Assembly (NCBI GenBank): GCA_034359265.1
Contig: CP136896.1
Span: 6,107,501 to 6,171,500, forward strand
Length of the DNA: 64,000 bases
Origin: Canna indica
Taxonomy: Eukaryota > Streptophyta > Magnoliopsida > Zingiberales > Cannaceae
Direction of reading: 5' to 3'
The notes under the pieces were generated by a model. It was not told the DNA's origin. It was given only the letters and a program-made list of their open reading frames with translations, and made no database searches. Below are positions 43,796 through 56,723 of the stretch, one piece after another; the first letter of the stretch is position 1; each line of letters begins with the position of its first letter. Made by a program: the position numbers and the translations under genes.

Positions 43796-44750
43796 TATCA
43801 AAATCATATTAATGTAGTGCATAAGCATCCATAATCTTCCTAATATATATATGAATTGCTATTTTGTTAGCAGCAACTTAATGAGATAATTGATTCATCA
43901 ACCTCATAGATTTAATAATAGTACACATATCAATATAATATTTAATATGCTCCTGATATGGAATTAAACCGTGACATTATATATTTCTTCAAAAAAATTA
44001 TTTGAAATGCAATATTTTCGCGTCAGCATTTTTATTTATTTGTACGTGATATGCAAAAGTATGAATTAATGAATTTGATAAAATAATTATTCATGATCCA
44101 ATTGTATATGCACTCTCAAATCAACAAAGTAGCTTAGTAATTAGACATCCGGGCATATTGTCAATAGATCATGAGTTCGATTTTTGGTTGCAACGCTTTA
44201 TGCACTTATTTCTACGTCTATCTACGCCTCTTAATGCATCCTGTGCTTGTATTTTTGCACCCATGTACTTTATAATTATTATGTTATAAAATTAATTTTT
44301 AAATAATATTAAAAAAGATCAACAACCTTACCAAAATCATTCTCTCAGTTGTACTAAACATAAGCATAAATTGTACTAAAAACTGGAGACAGCAATTTAA
44401 ATTGCAAGAAATTTTTTTTAAAAAGAGAGTGAATTTAAATCGAACAGTTTACAATTTCCCAACTAATCATCAATCAAATCAACTGCAAAAAAAGAAAAGA
44501 ATTCAATACAATACTCATAAACTAATATGTCCATTAAATCCATCCCCACTGCATGCCTTATATTCTCCTAAATATCATTTCTTTCCCTCCCTTTAATTCC
44601 TCCTCTTTACAAAACTTGATGGGAATGTAGATTAAAAAAATAAACAATAATATATAATTATTACCAACATTAATTACTCCTAAATAACAGCTAATTAAGT
44701 ACACATTTTTTATTACTAGCTTCCTCAGTTGCTCATCGTTCGTCATCATC
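43796..44750. other. intergenic, 3' flank of the GATA gene, with SINE-like sequence
   Basis: AT-rich. The SINE-like segment is listed separately. The last 200-300 bases before 44751 probably include the 3' untranslated region of the minus-strand GATA gene. Confidence 0.5.
44125..44300 (+). mobile_element. SINE-like sequence with tRNA-type A and B boxes
   Basis: A-box-like TAGCTTAGTAATTAGA (44130-44145) and B-box-like GAGTTCGATTT (44173-44183) are spaced about 40 bases apart, as in tRNA-derived SINEs. A body ending CTTGTATTTTTGCACCC and an AT-rich tail follow. The segment from the B box on is similar to 49180-49290. No flanking duplication was defined. Confidence 0.45.
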
Positions 44751-45964
44751 TTAATGCCTCCGACGAATATACTCGAGCAGATCGCAGCCGTCGGAGGACA
44801 CGGCGGCGGCGGCGCCATCGGTGGATTTCAACCGCATCTCCACCACCTTCTTGTGAGAGTTGGAGTGGAGTGACGGGACGAAGGTGGGGCTTGCGGCGGG
44901 GCGGTACTCCGGGAAGAGACGCCCGGACTTGTACCGGACGCCGCAGGCATTGCAGAGGGTCTTCGGCCCCATCGGCCCCGCCCTCCATTGCGGGGTCTTC
45001 TGTATGCCGCAGTGCATGCACTTCCTCGCCGGCGGAGGCGAGCCCCATTCGTCCTCTTCGGCCGCGGCCGAGCTCTTATTCGTGCTGATCTTGATCTTCT
45101 TCGGAGGTGGAGGAGGCGGCGGCGGCGGGAAGGACTCACCCGAGCTCTCAGGGTCGGAGGTGGCGACAATGGAGGGGGTGGTTGTGTGGGAGGAGGGTGG
45201 GAGGTAGGGGACGGCGACGTGGGGGCGGGGCGCGAATGTGGCCGGGCGGCGGCGCTTGCTGCGCGCGCGGGCAGGGATCACTGGAATCGAAGGCGGGTGT
45301 GGAGGGCTGGAAGGAGGAGGAGGAAGCAGTGGCCTTTCGTTGTTCCCCCTGCTGAAATATGGAGCCGAAGTCGAGGAAGAGGATGACGAAGAGGAATCGC
45401 CATTGCCGCCGCCCTTGGCGTTCGCTTCGAGGACGGAGACCGGGCTGGAAGTGCGGAAGAAAGCGACGTCGCCCTTCGCTTTTGTCTGCGGCATTTCTTC
45501 ATCAACATTGTCGGCGATCGCGTCGCAGATGGGGAGGTCGAGGAAGAAGGAAACAGAGTCGTCCAAGAACTTGGAAGTCCACTCCAACTCCACAATGTCA
45601 AGTTCATCACGCTGCCCATCGCAAAAACAAACCACAAATGCTTAGAATTGTGCCATAAAACACATCAATTCCTCTGTTCTCGCAACAATCGATCGAAACA
45701 CACACAACTTACAGGCTTCTGGTTACTGGAGCACTCGAGCGAGTCTTCTCCGGGGACGGCAGCGGCTAAAGCGGCAACAGCAGCAGGGGGCGGCGGGGGC
45801 GGAGGAGGCAGGGGAGGGAGGAGGAAAGCGCCCGTCCTGTCGACGCATGGCTCCACCATGAGCAGCGCGTCATCCTCTTCGTCGCCGGGAAAGTTGATCA
45901 AGTCGTCGATGTGATCGAAGAGGTCGCCCATTCCACCATCCTCCATGCGCTTCTCCGTCGCCAT
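44751..45964 (-). CDS. GATA-type zinc-finger transcription factor (class I/subfamily A), 370 aa
   Basis: Nuclear DNA-binding regulator expected to bind WGATAR sites. Exon 1 is 45713-45964 (84 codons, ATG at 45964); exon 2 is 44751-45611 (286 codons plus stop). The intron has GT/AG ends in phase 0. The finger [27 protein letters not shown] (C-X2-C-X18-C-X2-C) spans residues about 282-306, followed by the [21 protein letters not shown] tail typical of subfamily A (GATA5/9/12-like). A basic RARSKRRRP motif upstream is a likely nuclear signal. The N-terminus is acidic ([19 protein letters not shown]), a likely activation segment. Poly-Pro and poly-Ser runs are encoded by GC-rich DNA, so long antisense open frames overlap it; these are shadows. 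Exon 1 start fits the family [20 protein letters not shown] pattern. Confidence 0.93.
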
Positions 45965-46495
45965 GTCCGTATCAGTTCAATATCTATATAAATATACCAG
46001 TACGTAGGCACGAAGCAACGCCACCAGGGGTAGATTGGGAAGCACGCACGCGGCGAGGGTGGGAGGGGGTGATATAGCGAGGGGAAGAAGCCAAGAAAAG
46101 GAAGTGAAATCACTGGATCCAGAGATGGTATATCTTCGAATGGCCTGCATATGAATAATAACCTTCTCACTTGTTGGGGAAGACGCGGACCACCGACAAG
46201 GAAGGTCGCAAGATTCTGCACTATTGGCAGCTGGTTACGTGGCGGGCTCCGATTGGCCCCACGCGTCATCTGCCTCTCTTACTGCCCTTCCCGCCCCCGT
46301 TTACCCCGCCGCCAGTTACGCGGTGGCGGTGGATTCGGGATTCCTGTTGTCACGAGGCGGATCGGATCCACCTCCGAAACAAATAATTCGATGTCGGTAA
46401 AATTCAATCATGTACCAGAATTCAAAATAGTCAACCATTAATAGGTTGAAGTAATTCCTTAAACATTTGGGCATTTTGTATTTTTATGTGATGAT
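45965..46495. promoter_or_regulatory. upstream region of the GATA gene
   Basis: About 500 bases of mixed composition. A G-box-like core ACGTGG is at 46237-46242 and ATTGGCC (CCAAT-type) at about 46253. A TATA-like TATATTTATATAG (minus strand, about 45984-45996) is too close to the ATG to be certain. No direct evidence of function. Confidence 0.35.
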
Positions 46496-46966
46496 TAGGG
46501 GCGTTGATGGGTACCGAGTAGACTCGAAATCGATTGAACCTATTTGATCGGGTAGATTTTGGGTAGAGCCAAATTAAATTTAAATAGGATCCGAGATAAA
46601 AACTATGGAACCGATTAAAATCGATTTTCGATTTTGGGTCCAACATATTGGGTATTCGAAATCGGACGAGAACCAATACCTGGAATTTGTATCCTAAAAT
46701 ATGTACATTTACAAGTTTCAGAACAGATTTCAACATGGTGTAAATGAATAGGTTCCGACAAGGTACTTTGTTGGAATCTGTACCCTGGAACCTGTAAATG
46801 AACATGTTCCAACAGGATATTCGAAATTGATACTATACCACATGTTTCGAGTAAGATCTGATTTCAAGTTTCAACATGATAGGATCGTGTTCCAAAATTC
46901 AGGTCCTATACAGGATAGGGTCTGAGTATCATGAAAAATACAAGATACTCGAATTCGCTCACCCCA
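46496..46966. mobile_element. hAT-like MITE
   Basis: Begins TAGGGGCGTTGATGGGTACC and ends CGAATTCGCTCACCCCA. Flanking 8-mers GTGATGAT (46488-46495) and GTTATGAT (46967-46974) match at 7 of 8. Related in ends and interior to the elements at 4490-4789 and 43370-43787. Confidence 0.75.
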
Positions 46967-46974
46967 GTTATGAT

Positions 46975-49160
46975 TTAATAAACACGATTAACTTGAAAAA
47001 GAAAAAGGAAAAAAATTCTGAAAATGGGAGAGAACAAGATGGGCCCACAATGACACAGTAGAAGCTAATTAAAGAGATGGACTCACAAGATTGGTGAGAC
47101 TTCCTCTCTCAGTGCTAGCTGTCTTCCTCCAACCCTTTCACCATCTCTCTCTCTCACTCCCTTTCCTTGCAGTGGCCTAATGAATGATTTGGAGGTTTGC
47201 AGCAAGGAGAAGCAAAAGCAAATACATGACAAAAGGAGCAAGGACTTGCATCTGAATCTTAAATTTTTGCACAATATTAAGTTGACTAATTAAACCCTAT
47301 TTAATTTCCATGAGCTACTTCAAGTTTCTTAGGAAATACTCCTCCATTCACCTTAATTTTGTTGCTTAAGTTATCTCTCATTAATGTCACAATGTGAGTT
47401 AAATTGGTGGGTGATACTAATATTTCACAAAGCTACACATCACTTTTAATCAGCAATAAAATATAGACCAACACTGGAATTATAACATTAATCATCTGCA
47501 TACTTGTAATAGAATATATTCTTGTGGTCTAGTAATATGTTTGTTTTATGTGGATTGCCACAATATTATTCCAAATTACACACTTTCTTCTCAACATATC
47601 ACATGGGAGGGACAACTAAATCAAACAGTGGTAATTAATCAAGACATCCACAGCTTCTTAATTGCAAAGCCCTCATGAGTTGGTCAAAGTGAGGCATCTC
47701 ACATAATTAGGAATGGCTCTAATTAAGGATGATGAAGCTTGATTTGAATGAGGGTTTTCTTTTTTACTTGATCCAAATAGGGGGCAAGTCATGTGCAATC
47801 CACATGATGGGATGATGTGTTCTATCTCTCTCTTTCTTCTCATGCCCATGTGAGAGGAGGACAGAGCATTAATGCTGTGGTGGCACATGCTTACTCTTGA
47901 AGCATCAAGCATGTATAGTTGTGTGGTTGATTCCTTGAATCTTCCCATTATTCCAAATCAACAGCTCTTTTCTATATATAATTTTACCATGAAGAATTAA
48001 TTAGGTCATTCAAATGGCCTAATTTGCATATCAATTATCTGATTAACTCATGTCAAAGTTACTATTTTTTCATCGGTCAAATGACAAGTCAGTTGTCAAT
48101 TATGAGTAGTACAGTTGATGACAACATCTTGAATATTTTTAAAAAATTTAAAATTCAAATTATATTATGATCATCTATTGTGACTTTTTATCTTTATAAA
48201 AAAATAATAATAAATCAATTAATATATATATATATATATGCAAAATATTTTTGAAAACAAAAATTATATCTCAAATAATACCAAATAGATTTGTATAACT
48301 AATTAAATAGGAAGAAAATTACTCAAATGTAACAAAAATGCTAACTAAATGATCTAAAGTTTTTGTAATCTTTTTTATTTAGACCTAAATGGGAAAAGTA
48401 AACACCTGAGATATATATTACTTTAATTAGCTTTCGATAATTTTGGTAAGAGTACATTTTGACTTATTTTGGGAAAGTAATTTTCTAAAATTAAATTTTA
48501 CAAGTTAGGTTTTTAGCCTACGTTTATTAAATATCATTTTTATTTTCTTATAAAGTGCTTCATTTAAAAGCACTTCCAAACGAGGCAAAATGGTTCTGCT
48601 CCTGTTTATGAAAACATGGGGTAAAACTATGTGTCATCCTTTCCTTATAAAATATGAAACACAATATAATTATGGTAATAATTGACCCACTAGTAGTCCC
48701 ATTAATAATTTAGTGGTGAGATATTCGAATATGTTGTTGTTCTTGTCTGAAGTCGGAGCGATGAGATCCGATCCGATACGTCTCCTGGTCAGGTGCTCTG
48801 GCGAGGGGAATGACCTACAAAAGATACTCTGACGCTCAAATTAGGATGTGATGTGATTGAGGTGGAGATAGAAATTTAGAATCTATGTTATATGAGGTGT
48901 GTCGTGTTTGTATATATTGCAGGATGAGGTGAGGGTGATGCCCGATAATTCAAGAAGGATGTTGCTTGGAATAGGTCAAGGCTGATCCCGAAGATGTCGG
49001 GCTCATAATGACGAATCCCTAGTGATAAATTAATGACGATGTTGGTGTCATTGTATGGCCGGGTGGAGCCCTGGGGTTAAGGTGTTTTGATTTGACTTGA
49101 GTCTAGTTCATAAGTGTGGTCTAATCCGATCGGGCCCAAAAGTACTAGTTCAGTATAGTC
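46975..49160. other. intergenic, no gene seen
   Basis: Mixed AT-rich DNA. The moderately GC-richer stretch at about 48740-49140 has no open frame with recognisable similarity; it may be an unidentified insertion because tRNA-like A-box text (about 48705-48725) and B-box text (about 49183) flank it. Open stretches such as 47673-47948 (-) look random. Confidence 0.45.
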
Positions 49161-49300
49161 CAATCCAGTTGCCAGTGGATCATAGTTCGATTCCTCCTTG
49201 TAACATTTTATGCATTTATTTTTGTGTCTATGTGTATGTCTTATAATGCGCCTTAAGCGTATATTCTTATGTTTGTGCTATAAAGCTAATTTTTGTAGTA
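49161..49300 (+). mobile_element. SINE-like 3' part
   Basis: The B-box-like TAGTTCGATTCC at 49183-49194 is followed by TGTAACATTTTATGCATTTATTT and further sequence resembling 44180-44280. It supports a dispersed family. Confidence 0.4.
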
Positions 49301-52300
49301 AAAAGAATATATAATTATGGTGATAGATAATTCATAATTAGACGACCTAACTTTAGGACATTCTATTTATTTTGGAAAATATAAAATGTCATAATTAAAA
49401 TTTTATTTTAAATATTATTTTGAGATCACTAAAATATATAAAAAGGATAATTTGGTAAAAGAATAGGAAACATTAATGCTAGAATAAAAATAAAAATATG
49501 AAGATGAACTTAAATGCATTCACTTTGTGTTTTAGTTACAGAATATTGTGGTCCTTGTCCGATAAATTATTATAATTAAATGGCACTCATTTGTAGGCGT
49601 ATTCAATCATGTTAACCTAATTAAATCGAGAAAAAGATATTGTGAATTGAACATGTAATCTCAAATTTGTTAGTTTTTTTTAATAATAATAATAATAATG
49701 CATCCTGTATTGTTTTTTAAAATGAAATATAAGACATTGTATAATGATTTTTATCCACAATGATAAATAATGCGCAAAAGGTTCGATTAAAAAAAGTGAT
49801 TATTTGCGTATAAAATTTAGAACGGATTTTTGTAAATATATTAGGGTCAATTTCAATTTAACGATAAAAATGACTTTTATGATAACATATTACTCGCATA
49901 TAATTTAGTTACTCGTCAAAATTAATATTTTGCTAGTTTAAAAATGAACTGACAAGAAAAGAAATGACGTCTCTTCATGAATTAGATTGAATTATTGAAA
50001 CTAATTAAATTACATATTTGGATGCCTAGATTAGAATTTGAAACAGTTAAATATTGTTATTTTTATTTAATTTTAAAATATATATATAACATAAATCTAA
50101 CTGAATTTGAAGTGCAATCTTACCAAACCAAATCAAATAAATTTAAAAAGGAAAAAAAAATCGGACCGAACCGAAACGTTAGTTCGGTTCAATTGGTTTG
50201 GTCGGATGACGATTTGGTGGGTCGGACTTAATGTTGAGGGTGATGGAGCAAACAAGCATCCATCACCTGCTCTGCTTTTGTTTCCTCCTAATTGGTAGCA
50301 GGATTAATTATATATGCGATTAAGGATGTTAGGCTGTCGCCATTAATTAGGTAGGTGGATTAACAAAATTAATAATATTTTTAATTTGTTTTTTTTTTTT
50401 TTTTTTGATAACCTTGTCCTCTTATAAAAATACTATACACATGATCTTTAGTGTATTTGTTTCACTAAATACAATATGGGTATTTATATAATTTCATGGC
50501 CAAAATAAATATCATTAGTATTAGTCAACTAGAATATATAATTTATCCAAAGTTAGTACAATATTCTTCATTTTCTTAATACATAAAAGTGTTAATACTT
50601 CGTTGAAATCACATGCGGTAGTACAAGTCTAAAAAAATATCATAATACCCTTGATCTAACTTAAAACACTCCTTGTTTCCATTCACCTTAATTATGATAA
50701 CAAAAGATAATAATATTAAATTTTTTATCCAATGCCAAAACGAAACAGGAGACTATTCTTGTTAAAAAACTATCGGACCTAACTTCATCCCAAAAGCTAG
50801 CTCAAGAAAAAAGATCTGCCCAAATTATTTAAAAACTATATTGATCGTATATTTAAGCAATGCAAAACTTTAATAATTTCTTGTAGTGTATTGACTATCC
50901 TACTATTATGAACAATTGCGGGATAAATGAATCCTTATATCTTGCCTATCGATTTGTACATTTTTTTTTTCTTTGTAATGATTGAATATAAAATTAATTT
51001 TAAAAAATATAATATATATTTTTTACTTCAAGCTAAAGTTAAAAATTCGAAGAAAACGTGAATTATTTTTAGCAATTAGTCGATTAAAATACTAGTAAGT
51101 AGTAAAAAGTAAATTATATATTAGGTCGAATATTAGAAATGGATCCAAAATCTAGAATTTTTTTGAGCAAAAAAATTTAGAATAGTATCGTTAGCATATA
51201 TTAGTACAAGTCAAAAAAATTTAAAATAACAAGAATTAAAATGGCCAATTAATTCTAAAGCACTGGATTTAGTAATTAATAGTATATCAGATGTGTGAAC
51301 AAGGAAGGGTTAAAAACTTAAAATTACGCATCAGAATCAATCGATTGGATCAAATCCGGCCAATCAATGCAGTGGCGTCGGTGACCGACAGAAGCCGACA
51401 CTCAAGAACATGAGAAGACAAAAGGAGGGCCGAGATCTTCTCGAGTGGTTGGATCGGTCGGTCCGCTTACAAATCGAATTTTTGCGGATTAAAAATCAAA
51501 ATTAAATTAATATATTTTTGTGTGGAAAAAGGCAGAGCTAATTATATAAGCAAAGCAGCGTCGGTGAGGAGGAAATGGTTTAAATATGGGAAATGTTGCA
51601 GATGCTGGGCACGTGACAATGTGCTCTCCTCTTCTTCTCGCGGGCCACTCACTGTGTTCGTGCTCCCTCACTTCCCTTGCACGTTACTTCATCATTATTG
51701 TTTCCCACAGCAAAAACAAAAACAGAAAACGAAAACGAAAAAGGTCTTCGTTTCTTGTTTCGTTATTTGTTTTTGTGCATGACATGTTGCACGATGCCAC
51801 ATATTGTTTAAGGAAAAAGAGGGTCCAGCAAAAGAACATTTCTTAACTTTATTATTTACTTCTTTTTTGTTGCGGAAAAAGAAAGGAAACTTATTATGTT
51901 GATGTTAAAAATGGAGTGAATTTTCAATATTTTTATGAAAATTGTTCGAAAATTTTGATGATGTCGTTATATCGATCGAAAGAGTTATTTAATAAATATA
52001 TCCGGGTGTTTGAGAAATTTTTTAATCGTATCCACATATTTAATTTGTTGTCAAGTGCATATGTGAATTTAATAATTTAATTTAATTATATTAATTATTT
52101 TGTCGCATATTCATCTCATTCTCTATTACAATATTGTTGTCTAGTGTGGGCGATTTTATTTTTTTTCAAATACCAAGACATTTAATATTTTGTGGTAGAT
52201 GACATGTCAAATTAGATTAGATTATATTTATTTTCGATGATGATAGCAAAAATATCTTAGTAGACAATGATACTTCAACATTTTAATAAAAAATTAAATA

Positions 52301-52519
52301 ATTGTGTGAATAAAATAATACAATTGGAACAAATTATTAAGTTCAGGTATATAATTATGCAATTATGTGTGAATAAATTCACGCAATCCAAAACACAAAT
52401 AGCTTAAATCGATATATATTAGATAAACAAGTTATTTATAACAAATGCGATTATGCGGTTAAGCAATTAAGAATTATAACAAATTTAAATTTTATAGAGT
52501 TATTTATACCCGTCAAAAC
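49301..52519. other. intergenic, no gene seen
   Basis: Very AT-rich, with a T homopolymer (about 50388-50406) and a CGGTTCGGT/CGAACCGAA patch at about 50160-50205 that may be a hAT MITE scrap. Two overlapping open stretches at 51522-51846 contain no recognisable domain. Confidence 0.5.
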
Positions 52520-52819
52520 GGATCAAAAAATCACAGCAACAGGAATTAGAAATCTTTTACTGTATAGCAATACTTACATTAGTATTTTAATCATGAATTC
52601 TATACATTTTTTCCCGCCTGCCCTAATGAATTGGAAGATAACTGTACAACATTTTAATTGCTTTTGTCCTGACTAAAACACAGTTAAAAAAGAGGCTACT
52701 TACAGTTTCTTTTGTTCCATAATTCTATACAAGAAGAGTATAAACCACCAATAAACTGTATGAATTTGCACTTAGCGGTATAGGATGCGACTGCCTTACC
52801 GTAATCAAGGTGTTGCATC
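52520..52819 (-). other. probable 3' untranslated region of the GNAT gene
   Basis: Directly downstream of the minus-strand stop. No other feature seen. The poly(A) site was not determined. Confidence 0.4.
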
Positions 52820-55516
52820 TCAATTTATTAGTTTCATCATGAAGCTAAAATGGGTGCCTGGCAAGGTTCTAGGTTCTGGCCACTTTGCATTTTCTGGCAC
52901 TTGGATGCATTTGTAGCCCAGGCCTTTGTACAGTCTCATTGCAGCTTTGTTCTTTACATCACAGTGTAATGCCATAGACCGGCAACACCAACTCCGTGCC
53001 CGGGCTTCTGCCTTGGCAATAAGCATCTTGGCAATCCCCTTCCTTCTGTCTGCCTTGCGCACTGCAACATTTGATATGTATGCTATACCAGTTCTACAAA
53101 GACCCAAAAGAAGCATGTCAGACTAACCTTCAACTAGAAATGAGTAAGTACAAGAAAATTGTTAAGTTGCAGGATAGCTTCATCTGCTAAAACTTCATCT
53201 TTCATTATTGAATAATAAGCCATCCCACTATTTTCTCCAGATGAGCAATATTAGCCTTATCTAAGCTAAGTATTTACTTTTTCAGTGTAATTACAAGTCC
53301 AATAATTGATATTGGCTAATTAAACGAGATAGAGTAGCAGTCATATACTAGTCATGAGCCATAGAAAGTAACAACTCTATCCCAAAAACATAAATTCCAT
53401 TGCATCTCAAGCCTAGTGTCTTTCGGCTGCTCCTGATCGATAAACTATTTTTACATAATATTGTAATAGAACCGTCCTGAATAATGCAGAAGGTATGACG
53501 ACAACTGATGATAGGAACTACTAATTACCTTCTTTGATGAAGTGGACCTTTTCTAGGAAGGAAATCGGCTAATGTGTCAACAGTAAGAATTCCAGCAACA
53601 TATCCTTTGTTAAAGCTAAATTTTCCTTCAAAACCTCCATGTTTAAAATTCTTGCTTTCATTGTATAGGTTATCATCCTCTGGAGTACCAGTGACAGCAA
53701 CAAGACAAGTACTCATACTACCCTCAGGAACCGAGAATCCAGAAAGCAATCCCACAAGCCGATTGATCCGCAGAAGAAGATTAATAGGAAACCTATAATT
53801 TGGAAAGAAGCAACTACAGTGAGTATCTGCCACTTCCCAGTAATCCTCCATCCGTACATCTCGAACAGTAATTTCAGGCCACACAGATGGGAACAAGTCA
53901 ACAGCTTGACTGGCCCTGCAAGTTCCTACACCAGTATGAAGATATGGGCATTTTCAAGAGATTATAGAAATTAAAAAATAGTGCATAATGGAAGAAATAA
54001 ATCCTATTATACTCAATATATATGTTAACATCTAAGAGAGAACCTGCTGCAAAATAAAAATGTTAACTGATATCTCAGCTTAGTCTCAATAGTTCTTCAT
54101 TGGCAGAACTTGAAAAACCTATTCCCCATTTATGCATATCCAAGGCCTATACTGTATACAAATCTTCAGATATTTATAAACCAAAGAAAAATGAAGAAAA
54201 CTGGTAGCCAGCAGAGAATGGATATTTTTCCAACTGGAGTTTATAAAAAAAATGATGACTATTTACATAAACTTGACATGCAAATTTGCATATGAGCATG
54301 AGCTGACATGTATTCTATTTATCAATCAGATTAATAGGAAGTGTATTGTAGTTTGGGTGAGAAGGTGAAATGAATATATAAGTAAGACTTGTAGACCTTA
54401 GATCGGAACTAAGCAAAAGTTCAATGTTAAAAGTAAATATCTAATTGAGCTTAGAATATCTAAGGCTATTAAATCAATATTATGGGCTTACCTTAGAATG
54501 CTGTGTATTAAATTTTGTAGGATGCGATTAAGCGTATAACTTATTTTGTTACAAGTGATTGAAAAGTTATGCATGCAAAAGAGTTGCATAACAAACTTTT
54601 TCCCAAAGCGTGAAGTCAATAAGAAAAAGGCTAGTAGCATATAACGGCATCAATTGTTATTGTAACGAGCAATTAGCTCCATTTACACTCGAGAGTTAAG
54701 GGAGCATCCAAAAATTAGGGCTAGTTAGGTGGCATGGATTTGAATACTGATTGGGTACACTGCATACTGACCATTACTTTCACTTGTTTGATAAAAAAAT
54801 CAGTATTAGACATTTGGAATTGGATACCACTACATTTTTTTAATACATTTTCTGGTTGATATCAAGTAGTACTACTCCATTTATCAGAGACCAATTGTCG
54901 AAATTGGAACCTGACCAACATTCAAATCTGTGGTGCTTAGGGAGAGGAATTAGTTCTAGAAACTCCAAAACTAAAGAAAAAACAGAATTTGTGATCCATA
55001 ATGTTCTAGTGTCGTAATGATTATAGTATTGTGACATAAAAATTACACATGGAGATAAGGAGTTTATTAGTTCTAGAACTCTAGAACTAAAAAAACCAGA
55101 ATGTCTAATCCATTATTCTAGTTTCGCAAAGATCATAGTATGGTGACATAAAAGTTACATGTGGAGAGTGGTGACAAGCGGAACCCCCTTTTCCCCAAAC
55201 TGAGTTCTCACCCAATTCAAATCAAATTCAGCTTTTCTAAGCTAAAGTATATCAGCACAGAAAAGCGACGGAAAATGGGGAAGAGGGGATCGCTGAGAGA
55301 GATACCTGTTGCAATCGAGTGTGTTATGGAGTGGGGAGAGCTACGGAAGCGTCCGCCGGTGTGGTGGCTGCTGGTGCCGCGAGAAACCCAAGCCGTAGGG
55401 AGAACGAAATCGAAGGTGTAGTGGCGCAAGGGAGACGAGGAGGGCGAGCAAGGGAAGGGGGGGGAAGAGGCGAGAGGAGAGGAGGATAAACCCAAAGAAG
55501 TGGTCGTCATGGCCAT
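52820..55516 (-). CDS. GNAT-family N-acetyltransferase, probably plastid-targeted, 293 aa
   Basis: Predicted acetyl-CoA-dependent N-acetyltransferase of the GCN5-related family; the substrate cannot be told from sequence. Coding exons on the minus strand: 55306-55516, 53529-53925, 52820-53093, joined in phase with GT/AG sites. Acceptor TGTAG at 53926 is chosen over the nearer TGCAG because only it keeps the frame. The fold is visible as ITVRDVRMEDYWEVADTHCS (strand 1/helix 1), then GYVAGILTVDT, then motif A ISNVAVRKADRRKGIAKMLI (residues about 208-227, the R-x-x-G-x-A acetyl-CoA loop) and motif B AAMRLYKGLGYKCI. The first about 70 residues are Ser/Thr/Pro-rich with few acids, as in chloroplast transit peptides. 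ATG 55516 is the first in frame; ATG 55510 is an alternative. The C-terminus SFMMKLIN looks complete. Confidence 0.9.
54949..55170. repeat. tandem duplication of about 115 bp in GNAT intron 1
   Basis: TTAGTTCTAGAA...GTGACATAAAAATTACACATGGAGA and a diverged second copy from about 55069 ending GTGACATAAAAGTTACATGTGGAGA. Non-coding. Confidence 0.75.
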
Positions 55517-55580
55517 CGGCCTCAGGCGTTCACGCTGCCTCAAGCGCGGGCGAGGAAGCGAGCGCTGCCGTTGTTACGCA

Positions 55581-55590
55581 TTTATATATA
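55581..55590 (-). promoter_or_regulatory. TATA box of the GNAT gene (probable)
   Basis: TATATATAAA on the minus strand, about 65 bases upstream of the ATG at 55516, a spacing that allows a short leader of roughly 35 bases. Confidence 0.55.
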
Positions 55591-55599
55591 TGTACGTAT

Positions 55600-56723
55600 A
55601 TGTGGCCTGGCGTTCCTTCAGCGATGGGCTTCGGCTCAATCTCGTCCGTCGATACAATCCAATCCACGGCGGCTAATTTAGTTGGTTGTTATTATTTTAT
55701 AATAATTGCGTACATATGGACGAGATTTGGTTCAGAGTGGATAGAAGAGAAGCCAGAAAAAGGAGAAGAAAGAAAAAGACATTCTTCATTTGGTTGGACG
55801 AGGCAAATATAAATATACTAAACATATCCTTTTAATTTCTGTAATAATTTTAAAAAATAAATTCTGTGATTCAAATTATATATCCAACGCTTTAAATTTT
55901 GGATCATTTTCAATTAATTCCGCTAATGAAATTTAGCCATTTATCAATTTGGTGGCCAAAATTTAAAATTTTATCAATTCAGTCCTTAAAAAAAACGTGC
56001 TTGGTAGCCAAATTCTAGGTTTTTGGTTGGTTAGCGAAATAATTTTATTTTCATGATTTCGATTTTATTGAAATCAAAACTGCTTAAGAAAACGTGTTTG
56101 GTTCGATATTTTCATAAAACTGAATCAAAATCGGATGAAAATATATTTCAATAAAATTAATTTTTTTAATAAAAATGAAAAGTTGTTTTTATGTGATTTC
56201 GAGACTGTCGATTTCGTTATCAAAATACAGTGATAACTTTGTAATTATAAATATTTTTTTATAAAATTAATTAATTTAAAAATAAATTAAACTATATCTA
56301 ATTTATAAAAATAAAAATTATCATTTTCAACCTAAACTATTATATTAAATTGAATAATTAATTAAATAAATTTATATTTAATTGACTCAAACCTAAATAG
56401 TAAAATAATTTAATTTTTTTATAGTAAATTTATTTATAATTTAATCAAAATTAATTTTAAACTATTTGACTAAATTTGTTTGAAATATTATAATATTTAT
56501 TAATTAATTTTATATCTAATTGAAAAAAATCTTAAATTACTAATCTTAATTAGTTAAATCTTATAAATATTTTATAATCATATTAGCAAATAGTTAATTT
56601 TGTAAACTAACTACAAATAAATTATGCAACTTTCTTCTACAACCATATTAAGTTTTCTGAACTGTTTCATATAAATTAATTACTATTTAATCAAAATTAA
56701 ATTACTACTAAAATTATTTAAGA
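55600..56723. other. intergenic, no gene seen
   Basis: AT-rich. A stretch at 56010-56170 repeats phrases of the palindrome at 56724-57105 (TTTGGTTGGTTAGCGAAA; AAACGTGTTTGGTT), so it is probably a related element remnant. Confidence 0.5.

Noticed and set aside
44729..45658. Several open frames of 80-135 codons on the plus strand
   Set aside because: Antisense shadows of the GC-rich GATA gene; Arg/Gly-rich without any domain.
47673..47948. 91-codon minus-strand open frame in intergenic DNA
   Set aside because: No domain, no splice context and unbiased composition; expected by chance in this length of sequence.
53916..53925. Nearer splice acceptor TGCAG for GNAT exon 2
   Set aside because: Using it puts exon 1 out of frame with the conserved downstream residues; the acceptor ten bases upstream keeps the frame.
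55161..55421. 86-codon plus-strand open frame
   Set aside because: It overlaps the GNAT first exon on the opposite strand and has no recognisable features.
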